From Gammaproteobacteria bacterium UBA1119 (GTDB taxonomy: Bacteria; Pseudomonadota; Gammaproteobacteria; Pseudomonadales; Azotimanducaceae), in contig DCBA01000002.1 in NCBI GenBank assembly GCA_002313255.1, forward strand, positions 1,647-8,755: a DNA stretch of 7,109 nucleotides, in the 5' to 3' direction. Position numbers and translations under genes: made by a program. Shown here in pieces: positions 6,099 to 7,109 of the stretch (positions are counted from its first letter, which is position 1; every line of letters begins with the position of its first letter). The notes beneath the pieces were generated by a model, which was not told the origin of the DNA, did no database searches, and saw nothing but the letters and a program-made list of their open reading frames with translations.

Positions 6099-6638
6099 AT
6101 GAGTATCGAACTAATGGATCCGGGTGCAGATGGGGATGGTGCGCCGACACGCGTCGCGGCGCCCCGTCTGGCGAGCTTGGAAGGAAAGAAGATCGGATTG
6201 TTGTCAAACGGTAAGGCCAATGCGGAGTTGTTGGTGCGTGAGACGGCGGCCCGGTTTGAGGAGAAACACGGCTGTTCGGTGGTTCATTTCATCGACAAAC
6301 GGAACGCGGGTAAGCCGGCGGACCCTGCCTACCTGGCCGAACTGGCGGCGGAAGCCGATTTTCTGATTACGGCGGTTGGTGACTGAGGAAGTTGCTCAAC
6401 GTGCAGTGTGCATGACGGCATTTCCTTTGAAGACCACCACAAACCCGCGCTGGTCATTTGTACGCACCCGTTCGAGCCGACGGGGCGGAATATCGCGCGT
6501 GCGTTGGGGCTCGCCGATTACCAGTTTGCGATGGTTGATCACCCGATCGGTAGTCGGACCGACGAGGAGATTCGAACACGCGCCCAGGATGCCTACGAAC
6601 AAGGTCGCGCAATCCTGACGAATGGATCGGGTGCTTGA
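6099..6638 (+). CDS. UGSC-family selenoprotein, TGA read as selenocysteine
   Basis: If TGA 6384-6386 is read as Sec, the frame runs unbroken to TGA 6636-6638 and gives 179 residues, with Sec96 in AVGD-U-GSCSTCSVHDG. The family is named for the U-G-S-C motif; its precise reaction is unknown to me. Residues 30-95 look Rossmann-like: a strand at KIGLLSNGKANAELLV (31-46), HFIDKRNAGKPAD (63-75) and a strand before Sec (EADFLITAVGD). The part after Sec continues with PALVICTHPFEPTGRNIARA, DHPIGS and a C-terminal helix. Sec96, C99 and C102 make a UxxCxxC redox centre, the spacing also found in GrdB and PrdB of glycine and proline reductases. A SECIS-like hairpin directly follows the TGA. Synthesis would need SelA, SelB, SelC and SelD, encoded elsewhere. 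The alternative, a nonsense mutation, is unlikely because coding quality is unchanged on both sides and the TGA falls exactly at the motif. Confidence 0.9.
6384..6386 (+). other. In-frame TGA, selenocysteine codon 96
   Basis: The frame is GTT GGT GAC TGA GGA AGT TGC TCA, giving V-G-D-Sec-G-S-C-S. The TGA replaces the first redox residue of the motif; Cys-containing relatives would be expected to show CGSC here. It is placed 252 bases before the true stop, in the same frame. Confidence 0.88.
6387..6425 (+). promoter_or_regulatory. Bacterial SECIS-like hairpin
   Basis: The hairpin starts at the base after the Sec codon. The lower stem pairs 6387-6391 with 6421-6425 (GGAAG with TTTCC, one G-U); after a bulged U6392, 6393-6395 pair with 6418-6420 (TGC with GCA). 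Across an internal loop, the upper stem pairs 6400-6405 with 6409-6414 (CGTGCA with TGCATG, one G-U). The apical loop is GUG (6406-6408), 19 bases after the TGA. Bacterial SECIS elements sit in the coding region just after the UGA and present a G-U-containing loop to SelB, which fits. Hand-folded; no energy computed. Confidence 0.72.
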
Positions 6639-6701
6639 TAAGTAAGAACCTTTCGGGACAGAGATAGTGCGAACGGATAGTTAACCAAGGGGACAAGAAC
6701 G
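6639..6701 (+). other. Short intergenic gap with esterase ribosome site
   Basis: The 63 bases between the selenoprotein stop and the esterase start show no convincing terminator hairpin. The one signal is AAGGGG at 6687-6692, nine bases before ATG 6702. This is consistent with cotranscription of the esterase with the selenoprotein pair. Confidence 0.5.
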
Positions 6702-7109
6702 ATGGTAGCAATGACCATGACGGACAAGGGTGAAATTCGCGGGTCGGAAGAAGACGGGCTTTTGGTGTTTCGGGGAATTCCCTACGCGGCCGCGCCCACA
6801 GGTGAACTACGCTGGCAACCACCACAACCGCATCCGCCGTGGGATGAGGCCCTCGAGGCGACCGGGTTCGGCAATCAAGCTCCGCAAAATGCCAGCCCAA
6901 TGGACGGTTTGTTTGGAGGGTCCGCTGAGCCGGCTGCTCAAGGAGAGGACTGCCTCTTCCTGAATGTCTGGACCCCGGGGACAAACAACGCCGAACGTCC
7001 GGTGATGTTCTGGATCCACGGCGGAGGTTTTACGATTGGAGCCGGATCCCAGCCCCTATACGACGGCCAATATTTGGCACGGGATGGCGACGTCGTGGTG
7101 GTGACGATC
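6702..7109 (+). CDS. Type-B carboxylesterase, N-terminal part
   Basis: This frame is open to the right edge; 136 residues are visible of a family that usually runs about 500. It shows the conserved opening FRGIPYAAAPTGELRWQPPQ (23-42), the type-B signature EDCLFLNVWTP (82-92) and the oxyanion-hole HGGGF (106-110) after a core strand VMFWI. The catalytic Ser, Glu/Asp and His lie beyond the window. Such enzymes hydrolyse carboxylic esters, often of bulky alcohols. ATG 6702-6704 is chosen because AAGGGG at 6687-6692 lies nine bases before it; ATGs at 6711 and 6717 are further from it. No signal peptide is apparent, suggesting a cytoplasmic enzyme. It follows the selenoprotein by 63 bp in the same direction and may share its transcript. 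Confidence 0.92.
   Translation, partial: MVAMTMTDKGEIRGSEEDGLLVFRGIPYAAAPTGELRWQPPQPHPPWDEALEATGFGNQAPQNASPMDGLFGGSAEPAAQGEDCLFLNVWTPGTNNAERPVMFWIHGGGFTIGAGSQPLYDGQYLARDGDVVVVTI

Noticed and set aside
6408..6638. A separate small gene with a GTG start after the TGA
   Set aside because: It is in the same frame as the upstream part, has no ribosome site, and its start would cut off the conserved GSCSTC motif; it is the second part of the selenoprotein.
6099..6638. Pseudogene caused by a nonsense mutation
   Set aside because: The TGA sits exactly at the redox position of a family known for Sec, a SECIS-like hairpin follows, and the frame stays clean to a normal stop.
6454..6984. 176-residue minus-strand open frame across the selenoprotein end and the esterase start
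   Set aside because: Low-complexity Arg/Pro/Ser composition opposite two well-supported + strand genes; no family resemblance.
1..7109. CRISPR arrays, tRNA or rRNA genes, insertion sequences
   Set aside because: No regularly spaced repeats, cloverleaf-like sequences, transposase motifs or terminal inverted repeats were seen on either strand.

Overview
The window looks like chromosomal DNA from a Gram-negative bacterium of moderately high GC. An lpxA gene for lipid A synthesis implies an outer membrane. Gfo/Idh/MocA, aldo/keto reductase and phytanoyl-CoA-dioxygenase genes side by side are common in marine or soil heterotrophs (PVC-group bacteria, some Pseudomonadota), but the phylum cannot be fixed from the sequence alone. 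The organism should also have the selenocysteine (Sec) machinery, because one gene here appears to need it.

Layout. The left edge holds the 3' end of an RDD-family membrane protein gene on the + strand (to 206). It overlaps, tail to tail, the end of a minus-strand block running from about 5002 down to 172. In transcription order this block is: an alpha/beta hydrolase (4073-5002), a PhyH-like Fe(II)/2-oxoglutarate dioxygenase 14 bp later (3150-4058), a 126-bp gap with a possible promoter, lpxA (2208-3023), and 23 bp after its stop a 670-residue fusion of a Gfo/Idh/MocA oxidoreductase and an aldo/keto reductase (172-2184). A compact hairpin fills the gap in front of the fusion gene. Only 31 bp separates the hydrolase from the divergent + strand block: an unrecognised 347-residue protein (5034-6077), a UGSC-type selenoprotein (6099-6638) and the start of a type-B carboxylesterase (6702 to the window edge).

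Main result. The selenoprotein gene is interrupted by an in-frame TGA at 6384-6386. Read as Sec, it joins two halves into one 179-residue protein with the motif Sec-Gly-Ser-Cys-Ser-Thr-Cys. A bacterial-SECIS-like hairpin starts at the base after the TGA. A caller that treats TGA only as stop would report a 95-codon gene, perhaps followed by a second small one. The UxxCxxC spacing recalls the selenoprotein B subunits (GrdB/PrdB) of glycine and proline reductases. The 347-residue gene 21 bp upstream ends in a Cys-x-x-Cys tail and is probably its functional partner.

How the genes may work together (inference): the + strand block looks like a small redox/catabolic unit (partner protein, selenoprotein, esterase). 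The divergent hydrolase and dioxygenase may act on the same unknown, perhaps ester-containing, substrate. lpxA and the fusion oxidoreductase look like separate functions.
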